Part shown: piece after piece, positions 1 through 10,491 of the stretch | Numbering within the stretch: position 1 is the first letter of the stretch | How the letters are laid out: the number at the start of each line of letters is the position of its first letter | Origin: Larimichthys crocea | Lineage: Eukaryota; Chordata; Actinopteri; Sciaenidae | Reading direction: 5' to 3' | NCBI RefSeq assembly: GCF_000972845.2 | Contig: NC_040025.1 | Coordinates: forward strand, 19,151,399 to 19,215,398 | Length of the DNA: 64,000 nucleotides | Notes under the pieces: model-generated | The model's input: only the letters and a program-made list of their open reading frames with translations | What the model was told of the DNA's origin: nothing | Database searches by the model: none | Position numbers and translations under genes: made by a program

Positions 1-49
1 TTTCATGCTTTTTATGCAGCCCCTTGCTACTTCCCTGAAACACATGGGT

Positions 50-390
50 ATGGAGTAGAAAGAGGATGGTGGTAGTGATTAGGGGAGGAGAGGAGAGAAG
101 AACAGAAGAGGAGAGGAGGAGGAAACAAGGGAAGGAGATGAAAAGGGAGAGAAGAAACAAGGACAGGGAGAGGAAAGAAAATGAAGGATGATAGCAGAAA
201 GGAAAAGTGAAAGAGAAGCAGGAAAGAAGAGCAGGGAGAGAAGAGGAAAGAGAGGGTAATGGCAAGAACAAAGTGGAAGGGAGAAAGAAGGTGATGAGAG
301 GAAAGCAAAAAGAACAAAAAGGATAAAAGGAAAAGTAACTGCAAGACAGAAACCAAAGGGAGTAGTAAAGGAGGATAGATGAGATGAAAG
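50..390 (+). repeat. Long polypurine tract (A/G-rich on the plus strand)
   Basis: About 340 bases are overwhelmingly A and G on the plus strand, with only scattered pyrimidines. The complementary strand gives a spurious 123-codon frame made almost only of Leu, Ser, Phe and Pro, which is the signature of a pyrimidine tract and not of a protein. Such tracts can form triplex DNA or exclude nucleosomes; any function here is inference. Confidence 0.8.
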
Positions 391-479
391 CAGGTCATTT
401 CCAGCTTGGTGTTTGACCGTAAAAAGTTCCAGGAAACAGGTCAGTTAACCAAGCACACCCGTCTCACCATGTCATAATC

Positions 480-1040
480 ACTTCTGTCACACATGCAGCG
501 TGGCAGACGTGGCGTCACACGCAGAATCCAGGTCAAGCTTGAAGGAAACGCACCCAGTCGCGCAGAGAAGAAGAAGAAGAAGGGGAAAAAAAGCTTAAGA
601 GAAGGAGAGGGGGAGTAGGAGGGGTAGCAGCGTTGTGTTTGTGTGTGTGTGCGTGTGTGTGTGTGTGGAGAGAGCGGGGGAAAAGGAGGTGGGGTCAGGC
701 CCGCTGCTGTTGCCATGGCGACCACATCCAGATGCTGCCGCAGCAGTGGTAGCCAGCGGGAGGAGCGAGCCAGTCTGTAGCTTAGAGGAGAGGAGGAGAG
801 CAGAGGAGCCTCCTACACAGACACTGCCTGCCACATCTAAAGCCAGTGGCAGCACCCAGTGCATTGTGGGTAGGAGGGTGAAGCCACATGGAGGACGAGA
901 GCTGTCTGCATTTTGAAAGAGGGGAAGGAGATGGGAGGGGGGAGGAGGAGGAGAGAAGGGGGATTCCAGGGAGAAGAGGCGAGAAGGAGAGATGGGAGGG
1001 GGCTGTTGCTATACGGAAGAGCTTGCAGGAGAATCTGGGC
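480..1040. promoter_or_regulatory. CpG-containing, G-rich patch; possible alternative promoter
   Basis: GC content and CpG frequency are higher than in the surrounding sequence, and the patch contains a short TG run at 640-667, a GCATTGTGGGT-like promoter motif near 860 and several purine blocks. Mammalian PHACTR3 has alternative first exons, so this could be an alternative promoter inside the gene. I could not define an exon, a start codon or a splice donor on either strand, so the call is weak. Confidence 0.25.
640..667. repeat. (TG)n microsatellite
   Basis: An interrupted TG dinucleotide run of about 28 bases with a single C interruption, inside the CpG-containing patch. Confidence 0.9.
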
Positions 1041-2344
1041 TCGTCCAATCATGGTGCAGCTATTTATAATGCATATCAAGTAACTCTTCATTTTTCATAG
1101 AAGGGTGGTTGTTCAGAGAAAAATGACAGGAGTCTGGGCAGAGCACAGGAATTAAGTGAAAACACATGCATGTGCATGGAGATTATAAGGATGTATCAAA
1201 ATGTGTGTCAGATAAGCATGAATGGACTACATGCACCATGTGGCCACGATGTGTGATTCTAATTAATATGCTAATGCTAAATAGGATTTATTAAATCCAT
1301 GTGTCATGCTGATGCAGTGGACCAATTGTCTGTTTGCTGTACGCTCACAGTCCTCTCCAACACAAGTCTGCACACACTGTAATTCCAATCAGGTGATGCT
1401 GGCACGGCTTTACACAAGATAAAAGATTAAACTCCAAACAGAAAGCATAATATAATACATATAATACCTCAGGAATGCAGGCGAATGTAACCTTTGAATG
1501 CTGCACTCTATACTGCATTAGTGCAGAACAGAAGAAATGATTTAGCACTGGAATAAAGTGGGCAATATGATAATGTGACTTGGCAAGAAAACTACAACAG
1601 AGAGTCTAAGTGTGCCACCAGGGACCACACCCCACTTAACCAGCTTGTCAGCACATTTGGGAACACAAGATCTCTCTCCCCACATGTGCACAATGAGCAC
1701 ATCCCCCTCTCCAAGTGTCTAAGGTGAGCTAACCAACAGGATGAAGTGTGAATGTGATAGGTAACTTTTTTAAAAAAGTGCTTTGTCAGTGATGAAGTGC
1801 CAATTTTTCTGCTCCATTGCGACACCACAAAAGCAAAGAATGTGACTGAGAAATGAATACAACTGAATCTGTCTGTGACCTTTTCAGATTTTACAATGAA
1901 TGGGATTCACTCTGAGGGGTAGGATAATATCAACGGCATAGTTTCAGCAATGAGGTTGTATGAGGCAAAGCATTGCTGAATCACCTAGTAGACTGATCTA
2001 ATAACTAGGTTTGTGTTTTTAAAGCTCTCTCTCTCTCTCAGTAGTATTAAAAGACATCTCCGGTATTAATCTAGTAGTCCACTGGGACTTGTGTTTTTGC
2101 ACCATTCGCCTGCATTACAGGTACAACATTTAAGCAGGTGTTTAAACCTCCTAAACACAATTAGCCCCTCAGATATCTGGAAAAAAAGTTGAAAAGGTCT
2201 GTCAAGTGAGTGTCAAGTGTCCTTCACGTTACAGTACATTTACAACTGTAGAGATTACAGTACAGTTTTATTGTTATTGATCTGATGGCTCAGACAGACA
2301 ATGTTAAGAAATTCTCCTAATCGGTTAATTATTACAGTACACTG

Positions 2345-2760
2345 CCGATAGGTTTTGTACATTCATGGTCCCCAGAATCAAGTGGTCAAGTCATTAGTAT
2401 AACCGTTAATTACTTTGTGATGCTTTGACGATTCTTCTAGAGCCACCACAGCTAAAGTTTTCTCTAATTTCAACATCTACCTAATGGATTGGCAAAGTTT
2501 TTGTATAGACATTCATGGTTCCCAGAGGATGCCTTCTAATGATTTTGGTGATCCCCTGACTTCCTCTAGCGCCGCCAAAAAATGTTTTCCTTTTTTGAGG
2601 AACACTGTTGGATGGATTTCCATCATTTGGTTCAGACATTCATGCCCCCCTCAGGATGAACTATAATAAGTTTGGTGATCATTTTCTTTTAGCACCATTA
2701 TGAGGCCTTTATTAGTCCAATGCTAAAATGCATAAGCACCGTGCTATGCTAACCCCAATG
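2345..2760 (+). repeat. Dispersed fish repeat, family A copy 1 (three tandem monomers)
   Basis: Three diverged monomers of roughly 110-130 bases follow one another, starting near 2352, 2484 and 2610. Each contains an ACATTCATG core, then a CCCAGA or CAGGATGA stretch, then a CTAGxGCC or TAGCACC box. The same core-and-box order appears near 44345 and the downstream tail appears near 49125, so this is a dispersed family. It resembles a repeat that is very common in percomorph fish genomes; I cannot give it a database name. The end of the copy is CTATGCTAAC-like, matching the tails of the other copies. Confidence 0.7.
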
Positions 2761-2810
2761 CAACCTTTCCTGTTAAATAAATTGATAAAGAACTTCCATC
2801 ATCTCTGCAG

Positions 2811-3054
2811 GCCCCATCGAGCCTCAGCTCCTCGCTCCAGTCACCCTGCTCCTTTCACCCAGGCAACTGACAATGTGCCCTTGAATGGACCACCTCCTTA
2901 CCCACTGCCACGCCAGCTAACCTCCTCATTTTACCCCCCTGGCTTTACAACTGTGCTGCCATCTGTCTGTAGCCTTGCTGCCTCGGGGGCCCGGCCACAG
3001 TCAGGGCACACAGCTAATGACTCGCAGGGAGAGAATGAGGAGCAGAAGGGCTAA
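2811..3054 (+). CDS. Unidentified exon-like reading frame (possible terminal coding exon)
   Basis: A good splice acceptor (a pyrimidine-containing run ending CTCTGCAG) is followed by 80 codons open to a TAA stop at 3052-3054. The segment is much richer in G+C than its flanks and has a Pro, Ser and Ala-rich, hydrophilic translation containing a PPPYP motif and ending GENEEQKG. The frame also extends back to an ATG at 2728, but that part is AT-rich repeat tail, so I start at the acceptor; the intron would then be phase 2. An ATTAAA lies at 3065-3070, rather close to the stop. I do not recognise the protein. It sits inside phactr3 intron 1 on the opposite strand. It may be the last exon of an unknown gene, a gene fragment or a chance frame. 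Confidence 0.35.
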
Positions 3055-4169
3055 ACAATGTAAAATTAAAAGAGATCAAGAATGGTTGTGGTCAAGTATA
3101 GAGTAATTTATTAGAGGAAAAGCAGAGAGAATAATGAACCCCGTCACAAAGAACAAAGTCTTCCAAACAATGACATTAATAATACCTGAAAGCTTTGTCT
3201 CATAAAGATTTCTTTCTTCTATGAGATTCTTTTTTCACTCTTCTAAACCTTGTCCCAGGAAATCCCCCTTAGCACAAATTTGCATATCCAATCACCAATA
3301 CTCATCCCATTGAACTGTGTTTCAACAATACATAAATAGTCCAATTACTAATGAGCAAAAGACCTTTTATCCCTTCAGGACAGTCTTATTATAAAATTCA
3401 TATTGAACAGTTCTTCTATTCATTAAGCAGAGGACCATAACCACCACTGAGGACATTGAGGTCATGTCCTTGTTTCTCTGTTACCCCTGTTACTTGTTCA
3501 TTTCCATCTTCCATACCACAATGCACTTCATTAAAAGGGGAAAGAATAATCTGTTTTTTAAAGGAAAATTAAAGTACATAGTCATAATAATCATTTTACA
3601 GCCGACCCTTAATTACATTATTAACATTAAAGGGAAAACAGCACATTGTATATCCTACTGAGCGGTCCATATTAACCCTAAACAAACCAAAACTAGTGGT
3701 GCTAAATGTGTGAAGATGACTTGTACTAACAGTTTGTTGTGTACTGTAACTTATTTGAGAACAATTTCTGGGGAAACAGGATAAGGCAACATGAGTCTAC
3801 AAAGGTCAAGCACCAGATCATCAAAGTGATTACAGCCCAAGTGTGAAACTCCAGTGTGTGGGCTACTGGCATCAAGAGAGTGAAATGATGTCAGTGAGGC
3901 CAGCAACCAATAGGAAATGCCTGAGGCCCTTGTTTGTTACCATATGTTGGTGTTGCGCATGAGGACTAGTGGGTGGCTTCATGTGTAAGCCTTTGCTGCA
4001 GCATCAAAAGAGAGAACTAAGAATCTAGTTCATTCTTTCTGATGAAAAGCTGTTTCTCTTTTTTCACTCGCCAGCTTCGATTTTCACTTGGTGAGAGATG
4101 TTGGGAGGAAGGTTTTTTTCTGACAATGTTAGATGTTATGTTGCATAATGTAATATTCTTAAACAATAA

Positions 4170-4193
4170 AATAATAATAATAATAATAATAAG
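4170..4193. repeat. (AAT)n microsatellite
   Basis: A run of about eight AAT trinucleotide units in AT-rich intronic DNA. Confidence 0.9.
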
Positions 4194-4850
4194 TGAGTAA
4201 TGATTTAAACACTGAGGTTAGTTTACTTACAGTAGTTTTATTCAGTCGGTGTATTTTGTGGCTATAGAACATTTGTCAAGTCTGAAAAAAATAATATGAT
4301 GCCATCAGGGTTAATGGTTTCAGCTTGGAGACATCAAACTTTTATTGGAAAGGCTTTGTTACAAACTGGGGGCATGGCATTTAAGAGTGCTTTTGGAGCT
4401 TGACTCATACTTGGGACTAATAGTCAGGACCTTCTGTTTCACAGTTGACCATCCTTTGTTAAAGTTATGTCTCTCATCATTTTGTTGACAGACATAACTC
4501 ATAACTCACATCTGTTTGTGACTATTTAAAGACCCTTAAAACTTTCTTTTAAATTATGTTTTTCCTAACAATATTCATGATTAAATAAGCATTCAAAGTT
4601 TAAATCGGACAGATTTCATTAAAATATTGGAAAGATTCAAACCAGTGCAAGGAGTACAGACACAAACACACAAATACAGAAATCTGTAGAGTTAAGACTT
4701 ATTAAAAATGTATGTTAAATTAACTCTAACAGGACTGAATAAAAGTTTAAGTTCAGGTTAGTTCAGCACTGGTTGTTGGCCTGGACAGTAATTGACCATT
4801 AATGTTAAAAATGGGTACCACTGCTTATACACCACTGCACACAATTCCTC

Positions 4851-4874
4851 AACACACACACACACACACACACA
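4851..4874. repeat. (CA)n microsatellite
   Basis: A near-perfect CA run, followed within 40 bases by further CACA-rich sequence. Confidence 0.9.
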
Positions 4875-5579
4875 AATGTACACACACATGACACATTTAC
4901 ACACAGACACACCTCTGCGTTTCCACCAAAAAAAGATAGGCTATCTTTGACCAACTGTGAAAGCCTCACTGCAGCAATCACATCCACCCAGTGGGCCGAA
5001 AATGTTGCTGCTAAAAGTGCTTTTCCTGTCACCCACACAATAGGGCGAGCCTCCCAACAACAACCACCAGAAGAGGAAGAAGGCGCTGACTAGGCTACGT
5101 TCCCGTTAGAAATCTCTTCTTATTGCATCGAAAAGCTCCCTCCAATCAGGTAATGAAAGAATTCAAATTCACCCTTCGTACCTTGGGATGTTCCTGCAGT
5201 CTATCACATTGACACATCAAAGTGCAAGATTAATATTGACTCATTCAGCTCCTTTTATACCTTTTAAAAGTGCTGCTTGCAAAGAATTAGCCTCTTCACA
5301 GGGACGGTTTAATTATAAAATTACACTTTTAGATCTTGCTGTCTACAACGTTTTCAGGCTGGCTTGTGTTTACAAAGACTTTCCCGCCAACAAAAAGGTC
5401 ACAGCTTCAATCCTGAAACAGCCAATATGTCCATCAACAGTTTTAAAAGTGTCCTTGAACAATATCCTGCACTCCCACTGACTCAGTCTTTTTCAATCCC
5501 TTGAGATAATAGCAAATGTAAGCCGTCATAGCTTCCTGGCAGCAGCTAGTAGTAGCTCTCTCTCTTCCCATCACCATTA

Positions 5580-6137
5580 CCATCACCATCTGTAAACATA
5601 CATGTCTCATTAATGCATGTCACTAACTAAACTTTTTATTTATTTATTTATCATGGCTGCTGCTGTGGTCCTGCATGACGTCCACTACATATATTATTAC
5701 TGTCATTATTGCTACCATATCTCCATCACAGTTTATAGTTAGTTTATGATTTGCTGCCGCTGTGCATCTCTGTCTCTCTATCTCTTTCACAGGTTCCACT
5801 GCTACTGTAATCATTTTATCATTCATTGTGATTCATTGTCATTTTGTCAGTTATTGTAATTTTACAATATGTTTGTGTTGATTTGTTCTGTACACGTGAC
5901 ATCTATTGCACGTATGTCCGTCCTGGGAGAGGGACCCGTCCTCTGTGGCTCTTCCTGAGGTTTCTTTCACCTTTTTTCACTGTTAAAAGGGTTTTTTGTG
6001 GGCAAGTTTTTCCTCACTCGAACCGAGGGTCTAAGGACAGAGGGTGTCACTCCCTGTACAGATTGTAAAGCCCTCCGAGGCAAATGTACTATGTGACTTT
6101 GAGCTATACAAAATTTGATTTGATTTGATTTGATTTA
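5580..6137 (+). mobile_element. Non-LTR retrotransposon 3' end, copy 1 (5'-truncated)
   Basis: A non-coding retrotransposon tail. It contains the CATCTATTGCACGT box, a TCCTGGGAGAGGGA box, a TTTTTCCTCACTCG box and a TACAGATTGTAAAGCCCT box, and it ends in four TTTGA-type pentamer repeats at about 6113-6136. A second copy lies in inverse orientation at 52832-53105 with the same boxes in the same order. The 5' truncation and short-repeat tail are typical of LINE insertions; the family resembles CR1/L2-type fish elements, but I cannot assign the clade from the tail alone. Frames crossing it are not genes. Confidence 0.8.
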
Positions 6138-7239
6138 GTACTCTCAAAGTTTATGCACAGGTGAGTTATCTGCAGGTCTTCAATGGGGCGTGGGTGTTTT
6201 CAGTCGAAGAGGCTAGTTATAGACTCCAGTATCAGGAGTCAGGTGGGTGAGCAATGGTGTGTAATTTGTTCCTTTTATTTCTGCTGATTTAGGTCAGTGC
6301 CTGAAACATTTGGCAAATTAAGGGAGAGCATAGGAGAGTAAATATTCACTGAACCCATATATGCAACTACATGAGTGCTTTTTTATGTCTAGACGTGATA
6401 CAGAAGCCGACTGCTCAGTTCCATTGGGCTCCCATCGCTCTGCAGGGAGGAAAGCACATCATGGTCTCCAGGCAGGAAAAGACAATGGGAGCTGCACAGA
6501 GGAACAGCACAAACCATCACTATTAGCACTGTAATCTCCAAACAGGTTCCCTCTGCAAGGATGGAGCTAACATTTGGATTCCCTCAAGTGTACAGCAATG
6601 CGATCGTGGGACGGTTTGAGCCTATTAAAAACAACTTGATGTAACTGCACGAGCAGCAGCTGGAACTAGAACAGGGAGCCATAGTGTACAGTAGTGTGTG
6701 CAAAGCTGCTACTCCTCAGGGGAAACACAAAAGAGTAAAAATAGCATGACATTTTTCACCATGTTACTATCCGAAAAGCTTTTTTTATCGCATGTGTTGG
6801 ACCTCAGATATATCACGCCTGGGTCAGGATGAACAGTGGCTCCTTTTGTGACGCAAGACAGTACAGACACGTGTCAGTGCTTAAAAAGGCCAGACGTTTC
6901 ATGCATGGTCGTATTTGTCATTATAACCATGTAATCACCATGTCAATAGCCGTTTCATGCATATCATGGAAGACATATTGAGGACACGGGGTCAAACAAA
7001 TGCTGCCTGCTGAATCTATTCACACCAGAGGTAGAAAATGGGATGTGTGTTAAAATGATACTCGTAGTAGTTAGAAATTTAAAGATTCCTGCTTGACTTT
7101 AGGCTGGATTTCATAAAGTAACATTAAGTAAAAAGCTCAATCAAAAACACCAACAAGTAGATCCAGATTAATATGACGAGCTAGATTCTGTGACGTTTGT
7201 CTGACTTGATGTGAAGAGAACAAAATGTTGCCATTTTGT

Positions 7240-7321
7240 AAATTGTTTTGGTCGGACTAGAGCGAAAATAGGTCACTCCTAAATTGTTTTGGTCTGAGTA
7301 GAGCGAAAATAAGTCACTCCT
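7240..7321. repeat. 41-bp imperfect tandem duplication (two copies)
   Basis: Copy 1 is 7240-7280 and copy 2 is 7281-7321. Both start AAATTGTTTTGGTC, share AGAGCGAAAATA and end GTCACTCCT. They differ by only a few substitutions, which indicates a fairly recent local duplication. Confidence 0.9.
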
Positions 7322-10300
7322 ACTCCTCAGTGATATCCGTTGTGAGCTGTCTGAGACTGATGGAAGACAGAAAAACTGTCTACAAAAGATTTTGCCCACT
7401 TACACAAACACATTTGTGTGAATTGTGTGACCACACAAGCTTGCTTGCAGTCGCTCAGTGCCAGAGGGATGCTGCCGTGGTGAAAAAGACATTATCTGGT
7501 TGTCGAACAGGTTTGGACCATATGATGAATCAGTGTTGATGAAGAAGCTGCTAGAAGCCACTCACTCATCAATAATGACCACAGAGTCTGTATTACAGGC
7601 TTGGCCACAGCAGTTTTAATGGGATTGGATTGGGGCTTTTGGATTACATGGATGTATGGGATGATTAAATTAAATGGAATTTGTGCCTAGATTTGCACGG
7701 TATGCTTTCCTCATTAATGTGTCATTGGTGCAAAAGAGAGGGAAAAAAGCACTGGTTGAGCCGTAGTATCGGTGATCCAGGACAAATTCATCAGCACACA
7801 GGCCACGGCTCTGCTCAGCTCAGCCTGCTGTGATGCAAAGTCTGTTACTGTCCATGGTGCTGAAGCTCACTACTATAACACAACCAGAACTGGAGAGCCT
7901 CATCCACTATAGATAGTGTGTTCACCACAATAGAGCTTTAACTAAAAACTAATATTATTATTGATTCATTTCCTCTATGAATCAGTCAAAAATAGTGGAA
8001 CAAAGTAAAAAATATTTCAATTCCCTGAGCCCAAGTTACCAAACTCTTACTTTGTCAGACCAACAGTTCAAAACTCAACTCAGTCTACAATAATCATAAT
8101 AAAACAGAGAACAGCAGCTAGTCTAACACTGGTGAAGCCAGTTTAGCTTTGTTGCAAATGACAAATAATCGATCAATCAAAATAGCTGTTGCTCAAATTT
8201 CGGTTACTTTACTGATACATTATTCATCTACACCACAACTACAGTTATTATCATCCATATGTCATAAACTGTAATCCTAAATCTACTACTACTGCTGATT
8301 TTCTCTTTCTGGGTTTTGGACAAAACAAGTTATTTAAAAATCATCATCTCTGGGAAATACTGACGGGCATTTCTTTAGTCTCAAAAGATGAATATAGTGT
8401 TTTCTCAATGCAACATAATACATAAGTAGTATGTTTAAAGATGTATCTACCATCATGCATTGTGCAGACAGCAGGAAAGAGGTACATTTAGACGGCTGCC
8501 AGATGAAAGAAAGCTGACCATAGTAGTATTTGAAACTGATCTGAAATATTGTTTTTCTCTGACAAACTATGTAGTCCTCTACATGCAGCAGAATTCACTG
8601 TGTCGTGAGTAACGGATAGTAGATGTGTGATAGTAAATGATTTCAGACATAGTAAAAGTGATAGCGTGTGTACTACCTTTACTACCTTATTTGGCATTGG
8701 TCGATATTATGCACTTTTCCCTATAAAACAATAATTAAAATACAAATGGAGTGATTTTTAACACAGCCAAAGAACCTTCCACCCACTTTCCTCCAAGATA
8801 TTTTCGCTTACACACAATCAGTCCAACAACACTATGAAAAGCTTCGATTCATTTCCTTCCTGTGATGGTATGCCTTCTAGTACAGTTATCTGATCTGGCT
8901 TTGTATTTAATTTACCATCTCCTGAGAGGCCCTGGCGGAGATGTTCAATAACACTGTAGTGTAAGTGCCTATCAAACAATCACTCCATTCATACCACTTT
9001 CTCTCAACTCTCTGTGGTGGTTTAAAGACTGTCAATCTGCCTCATCATGCCTCCTCTGCCTTAGGTACATGGGCTTTTTTTTTTCTCTCACTCCAGCTTT
9101 CATCTATGCTTCCTTCCTTCCTGTTCCCTACGTTTCTCTGTCCCAGACAGGAGCGTTTATCTGTGATAAACCCAGGACTCCCCTCTGCCCTCTTCATCTA
9201 TCTCTGACTAAATCTGGCAGGTTTGTTACGAGAGAGGGACACTGTGGCTACAAACAGGTGAGAGGAAACAATACATCGATTTATGATTGTCTCTGTTTGT
9301 GACGGTGAGAGAGAGAGAGAAAGAAAGAGAGAGGGAGAGACACTGAGTGCTGCTGTGGATGTTACAAACATACTGACTGGAAGCTGTGGAAACAAGAGGA
9401 CAGCCTTAATTAAAGCAGTTATAATCAATATTTCTTTGCCAGATCCAGTGTGCATGATTCTACTGTAATTACCCATAATTTCTCCTACACACTTGGAAGG
9501 GTAGGATGAGTCGAGTGGTTTTCAGTTGGTTCTAATGTAGCACAACTTCACTGCTGCGTGCCTCTAAATACTACACTTTGGAACTTTAACAATGAACCAA
9601 TGAACTGAATGAAAGAAGAGTAGCCTCGAACGATATTTGAGTGGACAGAAATGCCACTCTGACTGACCACTAATGTTGAATTGTATCCGTTGGATGTAGG
9701 CAACTGTTTGCTAACAAGTTTGCAGTATCGGTTTCATAAGGAGATAATATGTCAGTGTTGGGTCACAACTCATTTCAGCTGCCCCCAAGTGGCCAAAACA
9801 ATCATTTATTGTAGGTTTAACCAGTTTTCAGGGGGTGTAAATGTGGAAAAAAGAGGAAATAATCCAACATGAAGACATTCTGCAGAAAGAGAGATTAGGT
9901 TGTTAAGTCTCATTCCAATGTCGTCAAATAACAACACTTTTGGTTGTCTTGCTTACTGTGACTCGCTCCAAGCCACTTTATGTGTCTCCCATTCATGGTA
10001 ACCCATTTTCTACTTTAAACACAGCCCTTCAGTAAAGAAATAACCTGTTCAATACAAGACACCAGTGCTAAAAATAATTATTCAATTAAATCAAGTAGTT
10101 TAGCGTCTTTTGTTTTGACATTTTGGTTTGTGGGTACTTGCCTGGATGAAAGAAATCAATCCATAAAAATCATGATAGAGTAGAAAGACAAACCCTAAGG
10201 TGTGGCTGTACAATTAGCCAATCAGCCAGGAGAGTAAATACCTAAGCAAAAAGGTCAAATCAGGAATTTAGTATTCTTGGTTTAACTATATGACTTAAAG

Positions 10301-10466
10301 GTCTATATGGGATCCATGGAAAAACTGGCCTGGTAATGGAGCTTCCCAAATCAGACCCACACAGCCACTACCTCTTTGTTAATGGTCTCTTATAGACCAT
10401 CCATCATCTCACTGTGGCCAGTTAGCAATAAGGACAACTTCTTGGCTTTCTTTCAATGAAGACTGC

Positions 10467-10491
10467 CTCCTCCTCCTCCTCCTCCTCCTCT
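10467..10491. repeat. (TCC)n microsatellite in a pyrimidine-rich stretch
   Basis: About eight TCC units followed by some 130 bases of C/T-rich sequence. Both strands give low-complexity frames here (poly-Ser on plus, poly-Glu on minus), which are artefacts of the repeat. Confidence 0.85.

Larger units (their letters stand above)
1..2344. other. Non-coding: left part of phactr3 intron 1
   Basis: No supported exon. The stretch opens with a polypurine tract, followed by a CpG-containing patch at about 480-1040 and then ordinary AT-leaning DNA. Reading frames here are short, low in complexity or follow the purine bias, so none is called. It is assigned to phactr3 intron 1 because the first phactr3 coding exon lies to the right on the minus strand and no second exon was recognised anywhere in the window. 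Confidence 0.6.
3055..5579. other. Non-coding: phactr3 intron 1
   Basis: AT-rich sequence with an ATA-type run at 4170-4193 and a CA run at 4851-4874. No exon was recognised on either strand, and the reading frames present have intron-like composition. Confidence 0.6.

Noticed and set aside
27..398. 123-codon minus-strand frame
   Set aside because: It is the complement of the polypurine tract and consists of Leu, Ser, Phe and Pro only; no protein-like pattern.
3060..3660. Possible LTR following the exon-like frame at 2811-3054
   Set aside because: I looked for TG...CA ends, an inverted terminal match and a second copy in the window and found none.
5844..6068. 74-codon frame with an apparently protein-like middle
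   Set aside because: It lies wholly in the non-coding retrotransposon tail, and the second copy of the tail at 52832-53105 does not preserve the frame.
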